Shown here piece after piece: positions 16,518 to 25,696 of a stretch of 62,354 nucleotides of DNA. Position numbers and translations under genes: made by a program. Origin of the DNA: a bacterium (GTDB lineage Bacteria; UBP18; UBA7526); the NCBI GenBank assembly GCA_030619985.1, contig JAUXAI010000003.1:1-62354 (forward strand), read 5' to 3'. Each line of letters opens with the position of its first letter. The first letter of the stretch is position 1. The notes under the pieces were generated by a model. That model searched no databases. It worked only from the letters and a program-made list of their open reading frames with translations, and was not told where the DNA came from.

Positions 16518-16538
16518 GAATTGACATTTGGGGCTCAA
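16510..16538 (-). promoter_or_regulatory. Divergent promoter for the WaaG-like gene and genes below it
   Basis: On the minus strand TTGAGC (16538-16533), 17-base spacer, TATATC (16515-16510); the WaaG-like ATG is at 16468. The -10 bases are shared with the plus-strand promoter. Confidence 0.5.
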
Positions 16539-16558
16539 ATATTTTTAAGGAAAAGACT

Positions 16559-17299
16559 ATGGCCTTAGTAAAATCGGACTTAGAAAAATTAAAACATATA
16601 CATCGGATAGTACTAAATCTTTTAAAGGAGAAAGAGCTCGGGATACTTTTGGATGCTCCAGCAGGAAATGGTGCCTTGGCTAATTGTCTATCTAAAATTG
16701 GGTTCCAGGTTCACTGCTGCGACCTCTATCCTGAAAACTTCCAAGTTCCTCATCTTACCTGCCAGAGGGTAGATTTAAACAGAAAACTTCCCTATCCTGA
16801 TGACTACTTCCGGTATATAATCTGTTTAGAATCTATTCAATATTTAGAAAATCTTTACCACCTAATTCGCGAGTTTTATCGGATTCTCAAAAAGGAAGGA
16901 ATGCTTATTATCGCTCTACCCAACGTGCTGAATATTCAGTCTCGATTTAGATTTCTTATCCGCGGTGATCGTCGCTTTTTTAAACCACGCAGTCAACTCC
17001 CTACTGCCGCTGCCGAGTGGGCCAAGGTTACTATTAATCCAGTCTCCTTTCGAGAAGTTGAACTTGCTTTAGAAAGATATAAATATTCCATCACTACCAT
17101 ACTAGCCACGAAAATTGAGCCTAAAATTTATCTCTACTTTCCCCTAATTTGGTTTATTAGAATATTTACCTGGATTGATAATTTCTTTAGCACAGACAAA
17201 AGAAAAAAGTTATTTTATCAAACCCTAATTTCGAAAGAAGTTTTATTGGGCGAAAAACTGATCATTGTTGCCCAAAAGATTTTCGGATCTTTCCCTTAG
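16559..17299 (+). CDS. SAM-dependent methyltransferase (only plus-strand gene)
   Basis: 246 residues. Motif I LLDAPAGNGALANCL (about 30-44), acidic residue at the end of beta 2 (VHCCDLYPENFQVP), motif IV YFRYIICLESIQYLENL (about 81-97) and ILKKEGMLIIALPNV. The C-terminal third has hydrophobic patches (IYLYFPLIWFIRIFTW) suggesting membrane contact. Start ATG has a weak AAGGA site. It is transcribed from its own promoter against the rest of the cluster, and its last 57 bases overlap the convergent GT4 gene. Probably O-methylates a glycan or lipid intermediate. Confidence 0.85.
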   Translation: MALVKSDLEKLKHIHRIVLNLLKEKELGILLDAPAGNGALANCLSKIGFQVHCCDLYPENFQVPHLTCQRVDLNRKLPYPDDYFRYIICLESIQYLENLYHLIREFYRILKKEGMLIIALPNVLNIQSRFRFLIRGDRRFFKPRSQLPTAAAEWAKVTINPVSFREVELALERYKYSITTILATKIEPKIYLYFPLIWFIRIFTWIDNFFSTDKRKKLFYQTLISKEVLLGEKLIIVAQKIFGSFP

Positions 17300-18409
17300 C
17301 GAATAGTATATTTTTTCTATTTGGGCAGCTCTATCTTCTGGAGTGAATCTCTCCATTAGTTTTCTTCCCGCTTCTCCCATTTTTCTCATCAGCTCCCTAT
17401 CCTTAAGGATTCTTACGATCGCTTCAGCTAAGGAATCAATTGCGTCTGGATTATCAATGAGTATCCCTTCCCTCCCATTCTTCATTATCTCCGGAATAGG
17501 TCCTACTTTGGTAGAGACTACGGGCTTCTCCATAGATAGGGCCTCCAAGACAGCGCGACAGGAGCCATCGGAGCCAGGGATTAAGAAGACTTCCATATCC
17601 AGAGAGGCTAAGATCTGGGAATAATCTTCATCCCGATAACCAGTAAAGATGACAGAATCGGAGATTTTCAATCTTTCGATCTCCTCCTTTAAAACTTTCT
17701 GATAACTGCCAATGCTTCCGATGAGAAGAAACTTTACTTTGGGAAACTCCTTTCTCACCCGAGGAATGGTTCTTAAAAGAGGAAGGTGCTTTCTATAAGG
17801 CTGTAAGGGAGCAACCATACCCACTACAGGGATATTTTCATCTATTTTGAATTCCTTTCTTATCTTATCTCCCGAAAGTTGGGGATTAAATTTATTGCTA
17901 TCTATTGCCCCATAGATGGTACTTATCTTTTCTGGTTCGATTCCCAAATCCTGGATAACCTTTTCTTCAATTGCTTTAGAAATAGCAATGATGTGATCTG
18001 TCTTATGGCGCAACATAAACCTTTCCTGAAAGTTGACCTTATCCAGGTCTGCCCTGTGGAGGGTGTAAACTAAGGGAACTCTCTTTTTAACGAAAGAGGC
18101 TAAGATATGGTCATAGCGAAAATGGGTATGGATGATATCAATTTTTTCCTTTTTTAGAACTCGGGGTAAGGTTGCCAAATTCTTAAGATAATTCAAGGGA
18201 TGAGATTTTCTATCGAGATTAAGGCTCTCTATCACTGGGATGCCTGCCTCACGAACCCTAGGAAGGAGCCTTCCTCTTCTCTTTATAACCCCAGCGAAAA
18301 AGGCTCTATGTTCCTTTTTGTTCAGTTCTCTCAAAAGGTTCAAAACCGATTCAGCTGGGCCGGTCCAGTTCTCATCGCTATAGAGATGAAGAATATTCAA
18401 ACCATTCAA
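17243..18409 (-). CDS. GT4 glycosyltransferase
   Basis: 388 residues. Opening LNILHLYSDENWTGPAESVL (GPxxS glycine-loop), IIHTHFRYDHILASFVKKR near 94, IIAISKAIEEKVIQDLGIEPEKI (about 140), STIYGAIDSNKFNP, VVGMVAPLQPYRKH (about 196) and DGSCRAVLEALSMEKPVVST (about 281) in place of EGFG. Its 3' end overlaps the convergent methyltransferase by 57 bases, which is unusual. The start overlaps the upstream methyltransferase stop by 4 bases. Confidence 0.85.
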   Translation of the reverse strand: MNGLNILHLYSDENWTGPAESVLNLLRELNKKEHRAFFAGVIKRRGRLLPRVREAGIPVIESLNLDRKSHPLNYLKNLATLPRVLKKEKIDIIHTHFRYDHILASFVKKRVPLVYTLHRADLDKVNFQERFMLRHKTDHIIAISKAIEEKVIQDLGIEPEKISTIYGAIDSNKFNPQLSGDKIRKEFKIDENIPVVGMVAPLQPYRKHLPLLRTIPRVRKEFPKVKFLLIGSIGSYQKVLKEEIERLKISDSVIFTGYRDEDYSQILASLDMEVFLIPGSDGSCRAVLEALSMEKPVVSTKVGPIPEIMKNGREGILIDNPDAIDSLAEAIVRILKDRELMRKMGEAGRKLMERFTPEDRAAQIEKIYYSLRERSENLLGNNDQFFAQ

Positions 18410-19248
18410 GAAGCTCTCCCCTTCTCGGCAAGCACCCTTACCCGATCTCCTTTGCCCAAAATACTGACAGCAGGAGAAGCCAGGTTTTTTAGTAACCTCA
18501 AGGGTTGTCGCTTTAAGAAAGGGGCCCCGCCCTTTTTCTTGGGAAATTCAAACCCCCGGGTCTTTTTCCAAACTATCTGAAATCCGATTTTTTTTAATGC
18601 TCTCTCAAGAGTTTTTACGGTAAAGAAGTAGAAGTGATCCTTGGGGAAAAATTTTTTGTATGCTGGAAATAACTTTAGAGTGAGGCTATCATAGTTTGGG
18701 GTGTGAATATAGACCGCTCCTTTTGGGCGTAGAAGTTGATGGATTTTGGAGAGTGCCCCTATGGGGTCCTCAAGGTGCTCAATGACCATGTTCATAATGA
18801 CCAAGTCAAAATATTCTCTGGGTAGATCTATTTCTAATAAAGAGCCAGCAATAATATCCAGATTATAACGGTCTCGTCCATATCGGGCTGCAGGCTCAAA
18901 GTATTCTATTCCTTTCGCTTGCCAACCACAATCTCGGGCAGCATAAAGAAAGCCTCCCGAGGCACAACCGATCTCCAATAAACGATTAGTCTCTCTATAT
19001 TCTTCGAATTTTTTGAGATATTTTTTGTAGTAGTTCTGCTTGTCTGGAGAATACCCCTTTCTGGTGAAATAATCGACACCGGTTTCCATAACAGCAGGGT
19101 TCAATTCTTCGATTGACTTCGGTCGAGGATTAAGATAGATTAGACCGCAATGCTGACAGCGTACCCAAGAAAAACCATAGATCTCTACTAAAGGATGTGT
19201 TTTATTCCTGTGACATAGATTACATTTGACATAGACAGGCTGGCCCAT
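18406..19248 (-). CDS. SAM methyltransferase with N-terminal zinc-ribbon
   Basis: 280 residues. The N-terminus has CNLCHRNKTH and, about 20 residues on, CQHCGLIYLNPRP, a treble-clef/zinc-ribbon often fused to Methyltransf_23 enzymes of polysaccharide clusters. Motif I is NRLLEIGCASGGFLYAARDC (about 88-107), motif IV FDLVIMNMVIEHLEDP (about 150-165). Overlaps the next glycosyltransferase by 4 bases. Substrate unknown. Confidence 0.85.
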   Translation of the reverse strand: MGQPVYVKCNLCHRNKTHPLVEIYGFSWVRCQHCGLIYLNPRPKSIEELNPAVMETGVDYFTRKGYSPDKQNYYKKYLKKFEEYRETNRLLEIGCASGGFLYAARDCGWQAKGIEYFEPAARYGRDRYNLDIIAGSLLEIDLPREYFDLVIMNMVIEHLEDPIGALSKIHQLLRPKGAVYIHTPNYDSLTLKLFPAYKKFFPKDHFYFFTVKTLERALKKIGFQIVWKKTRGFEFPKKKGGAPFLKRQPLRLLKNLASPAVSILGKGDRVRVLAEKGRAS

Positions 19249-19297
19249 TTATCCTCACCTTTTCAAAAACAATTCTCTCATCCTACACGGTAATGCT

Positions 19298-20401
19298 TTA
19301 AAATAATCCTTTTATCTTGGGGTAAAATCGGGCAGTGAGATTATGGGAGTAAATGAAGAGCCTTTTCTTAAACCAGCCTAAATCCCCTTTCTTAACCTCG
19401 AACCTCTTGAGATACATAGGATCGGTATTAGAAATATTTGCTCCTGGCTGGGTGGTTACCGCCCCTAAATAACCACACTCTCTGGCCCATTTCACTAGTT
19501 CATCATCATATGCTCCGCCTGGCCAGGCGATGAATCTACATTTTCTATTTAGTCTCTTTTCTATGATATCCTTAGAGAGTAGTAGTTCTTTCTTAACTCT
19601 TTCCTTTCTCTTTTCTAAAGTTTCATAACTATCCTTTAATTTATTCCCTGCCCGATGATCGTCTACTATCCCGTCCAATTCTTTCTTCCAATCCTTCTTT
19701 TCAAAGAACCTCTCTCTCCCCTTTCGCGAAACATATTCTGCCAGTTTATCTCTTAAGTCCCGATCGTCAAAATATCTTCGCCCTGCCAGAGATGGCTTAT
19801 CCTCATATATGGGAAGGCCTAACTTCAGATCGCCCCCGGTGAGCCAGCCTGTACGCCACTTATTCCCTCGATAATAATCAACTATCTTATCGCTCACATA
19901 GCAGTAACTGTGAAGGTGACTGTGAGATTGAATATCTATTAGGCCACTCTGCGACATCTCTTTTGCTTCTTCCCATGTGATGTGGTCATCCGAGCCTTCA
20001 GAGTTCCTGACACATCTTAGGTTACTCTGGTAGTGATTAGAGATCCTGGGGAGCTTCTCCTTATCGACTTTTCCATTCCAGACATCCTCTAAGTTAGGGC
20101 GATAGGAACTGGACTTCTTCTTGATGCGCGAGGTTATGACGAAGATAGTTGCTTTCAAATTATACTTTTTCAGGATGGAATAGGCATAGACCCAGTTATC
20201 GAGATAACCGTCATCAAAGGTAATGGCTACCCTTCTTGTATTTTTTTCCTCTTTTAAAGAATCGTTTAACTCGTCCAGAAAAAGGGTCTGGCAATCTTTT
20301 CTTGCCAGATACTCCATCTGGTGATCAAAATAATCCGGAGAAATGGTAAACTTATCTTTTAACTCATTCACATGATGATACATCAGAACCGGGATGCTCA
20401 C
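19298..20401 (-). CDS. Polysaccharide deacetylase (NodB-type)
   Basis: 367 residues. Metal-binding motif 1 RRVAITFDDGYLDN (about 56-69, the catalytic Asp pair), motif 2 DIQSHSHLHSY (about 156-166), and C-terminal RFIAWPGGAYDDELVKWA (about 291-308). Between them is a long charged insertion (KLAEYVSRKGRERFFEKKDW and following) not present in minimal NodB domains. No signal peptide, so it probably acts on a cytoplasmic, lipid-linked or nucleotide-linked intermediate. Overlaps the GT2 gene by 4 bases. Confidence 0.85.
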   Translation of the reverse strand: MSIPVLMYHHVNELKDKFTISPDYFDHQMEYLARKDCQTLFLDELNDSLKEEKNTRRVAITFDDGYLDNWVYAYSILKKYNLKATIFVITSRIKKKSSSYRPNLEDVWNGKVDKEKLPRISNHYQSNLRCVRNSEGSDDHITWEEAKEMSQSGLIDIQSHSHLHSYCYVSDKIVDYYRGNKWRTGWLTGGDLKLGLPIYEDKPSLAGRRYFDDRDLRDKLAEYVSRKGRERFFEKKDWKKELDGIVDDHRAGNKLKDSYETLEKRKERVKKELLLSKDIIEKRLNRKCRFIAWPGGAYDDELVKWARECGYLGAVTTQPGANISNTDPMYLKRFEVKKGDLGWFKKRLFIYSHNLTARFYPKIKGLF

Positions 20402-21099
20402 TTCCCTCTTATCCTCAAGAATAAGACCTGAATAACATTTCCCATTAGGGTTCTCAGGCCCAGCTTGGAAGCCCCATATTTTCTACTCTGAAAGGTAATG
20501 GGGACCTCTTTAATTCTGAAATTCTTCTTATGAATTCTGTAGAGTACTTCAGTAACGATGAAGGGATCCCTGGCCTTTAAACTGTCTAGACCTATCTCTT
20601 CCAGGACCTTTCTTCTGAAACATCTATAGCCTGAGGTAGGATCAGTGACTCGAAAACCCAATAAGGCTCTAATGTAAAGGCAAGCAAGCCTTGAGACCGT
20701 GCGCCTTAAAAAACCCCTTCCCATATCCCTTCCTCCGGGAAGAAAGCGAGAACCAATAACTACATCGCAATCCTTTATCTTTTTCAAGAACTTTGGAATA
20801 TATCTTGGATCGTGGGAAAGATCACCATCCATCTCAATGATATAATCTGCTTTATTCTCTAAGGTATACTTAAATCCTGCAATGCCGGCTAGGCCCCGGC
20901 CTCTCTCAGAGGTCCTTCTCAAGAGATGCACTCTGGAATTCTTCTTAGTATAATTCTTCACAATTTTCCAGGTGCCATCAGGAGAGTCATCATCTATCAC
21001 CAAAACCTCAAGATCTTCTTCAAGATTCATAATCTCATCAAGCAAGGGAGTAATGTTCTCCCTCTCATTATAGGTGGGAATCATGACCATGGTCTTCAT
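20398..21099 (-). CDS. GT2 glycosyltransferase, dolichyl/polyprenyl-phosphate-mannose-synthase type
   Basis: 233 residues. GT-A fold motifs: MVMIPTYNERENITPLL at residues 4-20, VLVIDDDSPDGTW (about 33-45), IIEMDGDLSHDP (DxD, about 88-99) and FRRKVLEEIGL. This is the DPM1/polyprenol-phosphate sugar synthase pattern without C-terminal transmembrane segments. It would charge undecaprenyl phosphate, possibly as the donor for the GT39 enzyme encoded two genes downstream (22210-23655 lies upstream in transcription). Overlaps its neighbours by 4 bases on both sides. Confidence 0.88.
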   Translation of the reverse strand: MKTMVMIPTYNERENITPLLDEIMNLEEDLEVLVIDDDSPDGTWKIVKNYTKKNSRVHLLRRTSERGRGLAGIAGFKYTLENKADYIIEMDGDLSHDPRYIPKFLKKIKDCDVVIGSRFLPGGRDMGRGFLRRTVSRLACLYIRALLGFRVTDPTSGYRCFRRKVLEEIGLDSLKARDPFIVTEVLYRIHKKNFRIKEVPITFQSRKYGASKLGLRTLMGNVIQVLFLRIRGK

Positions 21100-22217
21100 T
21101 TTAATAGATCTTTAACTGCTTGAAAGACTATCTCAGGACTAATACTCTCCATGCAGTTAGGATGTTTGTCACAGGTTACTTTATAACAACAGAGGCAATC
21201 CATATCAGGAACGATCTTCTTCCCTCTCCCATAGAGTTCGACCTCAGAAGAAGAAGTAGGGCCGAATAGAACGACTACCTTTTTCTTCAAAGCAACCGCA
21301 GCATGCATCGCCAGGGTATCACCAGTTATCACTAAGTCACAGAGGTTTAATAGCGATAAAAATTCTCTTATGGTATTCTTATGGCCGGTATTGTTGAGGG
21401 GGGCTTTTGATCGCTCCATGATCTCTCTATTTCTCCTTATCTCTTCTCTTTCACCAAATAATAGTATCCTAGTATCCTTTATTTCTTTATCTATTTTCTT
21501 AATGAGTCTTAAATAGCCTTCTATGGTCCATTTCTTCAGTTCCCACCTTCCTCCTGCACCCGTGACCAATCCAATAATTTTCTTCCCACCCAGATTATGT
21601 TCCTTGGTAAACTTATTAGCAAAATCTGTCTCTCTTTCTCTCAGATTGATAACCGGTTCTTCTTTTTTAAATCTAAGTCCTGCTATTTTAAAGATGATTT
21701 CCTGATAGGTTTTCCTATTCTTTCTCTTTAAATCGTCATCTATCCCCATCCGGAACCATTCCTCTGCCTCTTTATTGAAAGGGAAAACAGACCCTCTTTT
21801 ATCGAGTCCAAACCCCAGTTTCTTCTTCCCTTTAGCCAGGGAGGCGAGGCAAGAACTCCTTGGTAAGGAATCAAGATTGATGACCAGATCGAATTCTTCA
21901 ACTAGTAAGTGAGATAGGGCCTCTGGGCCATAGGGAAGGATACCATCGAGATAGGGATTATTTACCAGTAATTCTTTTGACCCCTCATCCACAACCCAGG
22001 TAATCTGGCTTCTCTTATACCTCCTTTTCAAAGCCTCTAAGATAGGAGTAGTCCTTAAGACATCACCCATAGCCCCTAATTTTATAATGAGAATTCTCAT
22101 CTTTATCGGATCATAGTACTTACAGTCAGAGCACTTGACCCCTTCTTCCTTATGATATTTGCAAGGACGATCCCCGAGGAAGTAGCGGCAGTCCGATCTG
22201 ACCAATTCCTTAGTCAT
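21096..22217 (-). CDS. GT9 heptosyltransferase-like protein with N-terminal Cys cluster
   Basis: 373 residues. The GT9 signature ILIIKLGAMGDVLRTTPIL begins only at residue 42; before it is a short Cys-rich module CRYFLGDRPCKYHKEEG.KCSDC (about 10-33), probably metal-binding and known as an N-terminal addition in some GT9 proteins. Donor domain: GLVTGAGGRWELKKWTIEGY (about 216-235), VITGDTLAMHAAVALKKKVV (about 300-319), FGPTSSSEVELYGRG, then CLCCYKVTCDKHPNC. Likely transfers ADP-heptose or a related sugar; not proven. Confidence 0.87.
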   Translation of the reverse strand: MTKELVRSDCRYFLGDRPCKYHKEEGVKCSDCKYYDPIKMRILIIKLGAMGDVLRTTPILEALKRRYKRSQITWVVDEGSKELLVNNPYLDGILPYGPEALSHLLVEEFDLVINLDSLPRSSCLASLAKGKKKLGFGLDKRGSVFPFNKEAEEWFRMGIDDDLKRKNRKTYQEIIFKIAGLRFKKEEPVINLRERETDFANKFTKEHNLGGKKIIGLVTGAGGRWELKKWTIEGYLRLIKKIDKEIKDTRILLFGEREEIRRNREIMERSKAPLNNTGHKNTIREFLSLLNLCDLVITGDTLAMHAAVALKKKVVVLFGPTSSSEVELYGRGKKIVPDMDCLCCYKVTCDKHPNCMESISPEIVFQAVKDLLK

Positions 22218-23655
22218 GGAATAAACCTCCCAGATAGTTACGACAGCGATAGATAGAGAAGGCCTTTATCTTCTCTCCTTTGCGGAAGATGGGAATATCC
22301 TTCTCTTTCTTTAGCGAGCTGAAGTGGGAGCTAACGAAGGTTAGTTCATCATAATCGCTATAGGTGACAAAGAGGGCATCCCTTCCTTTTAGAAAGTCGA
22401 TATTTCCCCAGTAATCCTTTCCATACTGGGAGTCCATTTCGTAGGTCTGGTATTTCTCATCTGTGTAAAAAGCAATCTCAGCTGCTAACTGATGTCGAGG
22501 AGCAAAGATAAAGCTCTCTTCCGACATCTCTTTCTTAAGCCTGCTCACCTCTCTCCCCAACTCTTTCCAGCCATAGAGCCAGTTAATGGGCTTTATCTTA
22601 GGAGGAAGGAGAGGGAAAGAATGGGCCAATATAGTAAACGAGAGGCTAGTAAGAAAGATTAAAAGAACTAATGCGATCTTTTTTCTCTTCTTCTCTATGG
22701 CAAAGAGAAAAACACTTAAGAGGACTATTGCTGAGAGATAACCCATGGCCGGCCAGTTGGCCTCTACCTTGGAGCGCAGACTGGTCAGAAGGAAGAAGAA
22801 GAAAATGGGCAGAGAGAAACAGGAGAGAAGCAAGAGGTTATCTCTTTTCTCTTTAGTCCTGAGATGGAAGCCTTTTATCATACTATAGAGAAGTCCAAAG
22901 AAGAGAAGGGGGGAGATAATCCCTGCCTGGGAACCGAGATAATCTCCTAAATTGCGCAGGGGAAACCCCCTTCTTCCCAGTCCATGGCTCAGTTGTTTAG
23001 CAAAAGAGACCCAACCATGGTTATAGTTCCAGATGATAACTGGAAGAAAGATAAGAAAAGCAATGACTAAAGCAAGATAGGGCTCCTTACACTTGAGCCA
23101 TTTCCTATTCTTCCCGGATAATAAGAGAAAGAGCAGGGCACAGGGAAAGAAGAGAACCATAGTATACTTGCTTAAAAGGCCCAGGCCAACTGCTACCCCC
23201 AAAGGATACCACCAGCCTCTATTCCCTCTTTCACTTGCCTTATAGAGAAAGCAGAGGGAAAGCATCCAGAAAAAGACCAGAGGAACGTCGGGAGTAATGA
23301 TGAGCGCCCCAATGGCAAAACCTAAAGTAATATTCAAAAGAAGAACAGAGAAAAAGGCGATCCTTTCGCTCTTAAAGATATCGCGGGCCAAAAGATAGAT
23401 TAGGATGCTTACTCCTAAAGCAAGCAGCACTGCTCCCAATCTCACCCAAAATTCACTATCTCTTCCTATCAGGGTAAAGATGCGAATGATGTAGGCTACC
23501 ATGGGAGGATGAGTGTAGTAAGAAAGGGAGGGATTCCTCGACCAATCCCAGTAATAGGCCTCATCCGGAGAGAGGTTAAAGCTTTTAATATAGAAGAGGC
23601 GAAATATGGTAAGCGATAAGAGTAGAACCAGAAAAAGGATACGATATTTCTTCAA
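22210..23655 (-). CDS. GT39/PMT-family membrane glycosyltransferase (ArnT-like)
   Basis: 481-residue integral membrane protein, about 10-12 hydrophobic segments. Loop 1 has the diagnostic NLSPDEAYYWDWSRNPSLSY followed by THPPMVAYIIRI (about 28-60), containing the catalytic Asp-Glu pair of GT39/GT83 enzymes. The C-terminal 100 residues are soluble and periplasmic. Uses a polyprenyl-phosphate sugar to glycosylate lipid A, core or a protein outside the inner membrane. Overlaps GT4 (23652-24758) and the GT9 gene. Confidence 0.87.
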   Translation of the reverse strand: MKKYRILFLVLLLSLTIFRLFYIKSFNLSPDEAYYWDWSRNPSLSYYTHPPMVAYIIRIFTLIGRDSEFWVRLGAVLLALGVSILIYLLARDIFKSERIAFFSVLLLNITLGFAIGALIITPDVPLVFFWMLSLCFLYKASERGNRGWWYPLGVAVGLGLLSKYTMVLFFPCALLFLLLSGKNRKWLKCKEPYLALVIAFLIFLPVIIWNYNHGWVSFAKQLSHGLGRRGFPLRNLGDYLGSQAGIISPLLFFGLLYSMIKGFHLRTKEKRDNLLLLSCFSLPIFFFFLLTSLRSKVEANWPAMGYLSAIVLLSVFLFAIEKKRKKIALVLLIFLTSLSFTILAHSFPLLPPKIKPINWLYGWKELGREVSRLKKEMSEESFIFAPRHQLAAEIAFYTDEKYQTYEMDSQYGKDYWGNIDFLKGRDALFVTYSDYDELTFVSSHFSSLKKEKDIPIFRKGEKIKAFSIYRCRNYLGGLFHD

Positions 23656-24758
23656 ATCTCTTTTCTTCTCTTCTTTAGTAACTCTCGATAGAGGTTCTCT
23701 ATTCTTTCTATCATGGTCTCTTGGCTAAACTTCTCCTCTACCAGCCTTCGCCCATTCTTCCCCAATCTCTTTGCCTTCTCCCTATCCTCTAATAGCTCAA
23801 GTATTGCCCTTGCCAAAGCCTTGCTATCAGCAGGAGGAACTAATAGACCAGTCTGGTTATGAATAATTACCTCTGGAATACCTCCTACACGAGTAGCAAT
23901 TACTGGTTTCTTCATAGCCAAGGCCTCTAGAAGAGCCGTGCCTAAAGCTTCTCTTAAGGAGGGCATAGTAAAGATATCCAGAGCCGCTAAAACCTGTGGG
24001 ACATCAGGGCGGAAACCAGTCACGAGAATCTTTTTTTCCAACTTTAATTCCCGCACCCTACGAACAATGGTCTTCCCTTTCGGCTCTTGGCCCACAATGA
24101 GGAATCTAACTTTGGGGTGTACTTTTAATATTCTCTGTGCCGCTTCTATAAAATAAGGATGACCTTTTTCAGTTCTAATAACCCCAATCATTCCCACTAA
24201 GGGAACCTCAGGATCAATTCTTAATTTTTCCCTTACCTTTCTCCCACTCATCTTAAAATCAAACTTCTTTAGATTTATGGCAGTAGGAATAGAAATAATT
24301 TTCTCTGGTTTTATCCTGTTCTTTTGAATCATAGTTTCTCGAACATAATTACTCACCGTGATAATTCTGTGGGGCAGTTTATAAACGATATTAAAAGGAT
24401 GGTTTGATATGGGAATAGTGACATGACGGGTTCTGAGGAGAATTGGTCGGTGAGCCAAGCGGGCAGCAAAGGAAGCAATCCAGGAGTCCTTTGAGGAATG
24501 AGTATTAACAATGTCTACCTTTTCTCTTCTTATTAGAGAGAAGAGCCGGAAGAAAGCCCTTAAAATCTCCCTATTCCTCATCTCTATCTCTCTTACCTCA
24601 ATCCCTATCTCCTTAGCATGCTTCCCCAAAGCACTTCCCGGCTGAACGGCAAGGATTACTCGGTAGCCTCTCTTCTTAAATTCTCTTGCCTCAGCAAATG
24701 TCCTCCTCTCCTGGCCGCCCCATCTCTTGGCAGATTCGGTATGTAAAATAGTGAGCAT
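23652..24758 (-). CDS. GT4 glycosyltransferase
   Basis: 368 residues from the ATG at 24758, which has GGAG 5 bases upstream and lies 2 bases after the epimerase stop; an open frame continues to 24785. Motifs: MLTILHTESAKRWGGQERRT, VDIVNTHSSKDSWIASFAAR, ISIPTAINLKKFD, LVGMIGVIRTEKGHPYFIEA and SLREALGTALLEALAMKKPV (E-x7-E). Typical GT4 enzyme of an LPS cluster; donor unknown. Confidence 0.88.
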   Translation of the reverse strand: MLTILHTESAKRWGGQERRTFAEAREFKKRGYRVILAVQPGSALGKHAKEIGIEVREIEMRNREILRAFFRLFSLIRREKVDIVNTHSSKDSWIASFAARLAHRPILLRTRHVTIPISNHPFNIVYKLPHRIITVSNYVRETMIQKNRIKPEKIISIPTAINLKKFDFKMSGRKVREKLRIDPEVPLVGMIGVIRTEKGHPYFIEAAQRILKVHPKVRFLIVGQEPKGKTIVRRVRELKLEKKILVTGFRPDVPQVLAALDIFTMPSLREALGTALLEALAMKKPVIATRVGGIPEVIIHNQTGLLVPPADSKALARAILELLEDREKAKRLGKNGRRLVEEKFSQETMIERIENLYRELLKKRRKEI

Positions 24759-24760
24759 AC

Positions 24761-25696
24761 TTACTCCAATCGCCTGCGGAACCAATCTACTGTTTTCTTT
24801 AGGCCTTCTTCGAAACCAACCCCTATCTTATAGCCAAGCGCTTCTTCTGCCTTGGAGATGTCTGCCTGAGAATGTCTGACATCTCCCGGCCGGGGATCAG
24901 TATATAGGGGTTGGGTATCCGTATTCATCAACTTATTTAAATTCTTCACTAGTTCATTCACTGTAATTTTCTTCCCGCAGGCGATGTTGAAGATTCTTCC
25001 TTTAACCTTTGAAGTAGTGGCCAATAGATTTGCACCTACCACATTTAAGACATAGGTAAAGTCCCGGGACTGCTCTCCATCCCCATAGATGGTGGGCCTT
25101 TTCCCTTTTAACATAGAAGAGATGAACTTGGGAATGACTGCTGCATACTGAGAGGTGGGATCCTGTCTGGGACCAAAGACATTGAAGTAGCGAAGGACTA
25201 TGGTCTCCAGTCCGTATAAAGAGGTAAAGAGCTTAGAATATTCTTCGCCTGCTAATTTGCTCAGGGCATAGGGAGAAAGGAGAGAAGCTCTGGCATCCTC
25301 TCTTTTAGGCAGCTGAGGAGTGTCTCCATATACTGAGGAGGAAGAGGCATAGACTAACTTCTTCACTCCCTCTTCTTTCGCTGCCATCAAGATATTCAAA
25401 GTGCCCAAGACATTTACTTCATTGGTAGTTATGGGGTCCTTAATAGATCTGGGAACAGAGGGGAGGGCAGCCTGATGCAAACAAAAGTCTGTTTCCTGCA
25501 TGGCTTTTTTGACTATCGTCAGATTCCTGATATCCCCTTCTATGAGTTCAATATCTTTTAAAAAGGGAGTGATATTTTCCTTCTTGCCTGTGGAGAAGTT
25601 GTCAAGGACTCTTACCTTCTCTTTTCTTCTGACCAATTCTTCCACGATGTGGGAGCCAATGAACCCCGCACCACCAGTTACCAAATAGAAAACCAT
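24761..25696 (-). CDS. NAD-dependent nucleotide-sugar epimerase (GalE/WbpP family)
   Basis: 311 residues, extended SDR. NAD-binding LVTGGAGFIGSHIVEELV (residues 5-22), catalytic YASSSSVYGD (about 115-124) and YALSKLAGEEY (Tyr-x3-Lys, about 142-152), RYFNVFGPRQDPTSQYAAVI (about 169-188) and GDGEQSRDFTYV (about 204-215). Similar to UDP-GlcNAc/UDP-glucuronate 4-epimerases (WbpP, TviC). The ATG overlaps the recA stop as TGATG, so the polysaccharide genes are read through from recA. Confidence 0.88.
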   Translation of the reverse strand: MVFYLVTGGAGFIGSHIVEELVRRKEKVRVLDNFSTGKKENITPFLKDIELIEGDIRNLTIVKKAMQETDFCLHQAALPSVPRSIKDPITTNEVNVLGTLNILMAAKEEGVKKLVYASSSSVYGDTPQLPKREDARASLLSPYALSKLAGEEYSKLFTSLYGLETIVLRYFNVFGPRQDPTSQYAAVIPKFISSMLKGKRPTIYGDGEQSRDFTYVLNVVGANLLATTSKVKGRIFNIACGKKITVNELVKNLNKLMNTDTQPLYTDPRPGDVRHSQADISKAEEALGYKIGVGFEEGLKKTVDWFRRRLE

